From Lachnospiraceae bacterium (GTDB lineage: Bacteria; Bacillota_A; Clostridia; Lachnospirales; Lachnospiraceae): a stretch of DNA of 5,266 nucleotides. Under the pieces are notes generated by a model. That model was not told the DNA's origin, did no database searches, and saw only the letters and a program-made list of their open reading frames with translations. Made by a program: the position numbers and the translations under genes. Shown piece after piece: positions 5,241-5,266 of this stretch. The stretch covers positions 1 to 5,266 of the forward strand of contig JAGDDC010000089.1 of NCBI GenBank assembly GCA_017958245.1, in the 5' to 3' direction. Position 1 is the stretch's first letter. Each line of letters begins with the position of its first letter.

Positions 5241-5266
5241 AAAGTAACCATCGGACCGAAACCGAC

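Noticed and set aside
5238..5266. Selenocysteine insertion at the Big_2 TGA
   Set aside because: The protein type is not a known selenoprotein and the downstream hairpin is only 4 bp; too little sequence remains to judge.

Overview
The window looks like chromosome from a Gram-positive anaerobe of the Clostridia, plausibly Lachnospiraceae-like. The clues are a two-domain glutamine-dependent NAD synthase resembling that group's form, an FtsH with an Asn/Gln-rich N-terminus, an OmpR-family two-component pair, a secreted Big_2 protein, strong GGAGG-type ribosome sites and sigma-A-type promoters. The taxonomic placement is inference; no 16S or marker search was possible.

Layout: almost everything is on the minus strand. 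Reading leftwards from about 4800 there is a response regulator (4726-4022) overlapping a membrane histidine kinase (4032-2536). An AT-rich spacer follows, then a 6S RNA gene with its own promoter and terminator (about 2395-2168). Next is nadE (2085-148), with ftsH starting 22 bases after it and running off the left edge. On the plus strand, diverging from the response regulator, is the start of a secreted Big_2 (Ig-like) protein (4905 onward).

Two genes are interrupted by single in-frame stop codons. nadE is complete and full length (646 codons with its stop), with every catalytic motif visible, but codon 290, in the linker between the glutaminase and synthetase domains, is TAG. The Big_2 gene meets TGA at codon 112, at a position near the domain's end where related domains often carry Cys, and the domain's last strand continues in frame after it. 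The response regulator itself ends at TAG, and the kinase and regulator contain no internal TAG or TGA, so a wholesale change of genetic code is not supported. Candidates are recent mutation, sequence error, or site-specific readthrough/recoding.

Regulation: the response-regulator promoter (TTGTAA, 17 bases, extended TATAAT) is preceded by two perfect TTGTCA repeats, and its -35 is a third imperfect copy. All three are phased at exactly 11 bases, the classic geometry of an OmpR/PhoB/PhoP-family binding site, which suggests autoregulation and possibly control of the divergent Big_2 gene. The nadE promoter appears to be embedded in the 6S RNA terminator.
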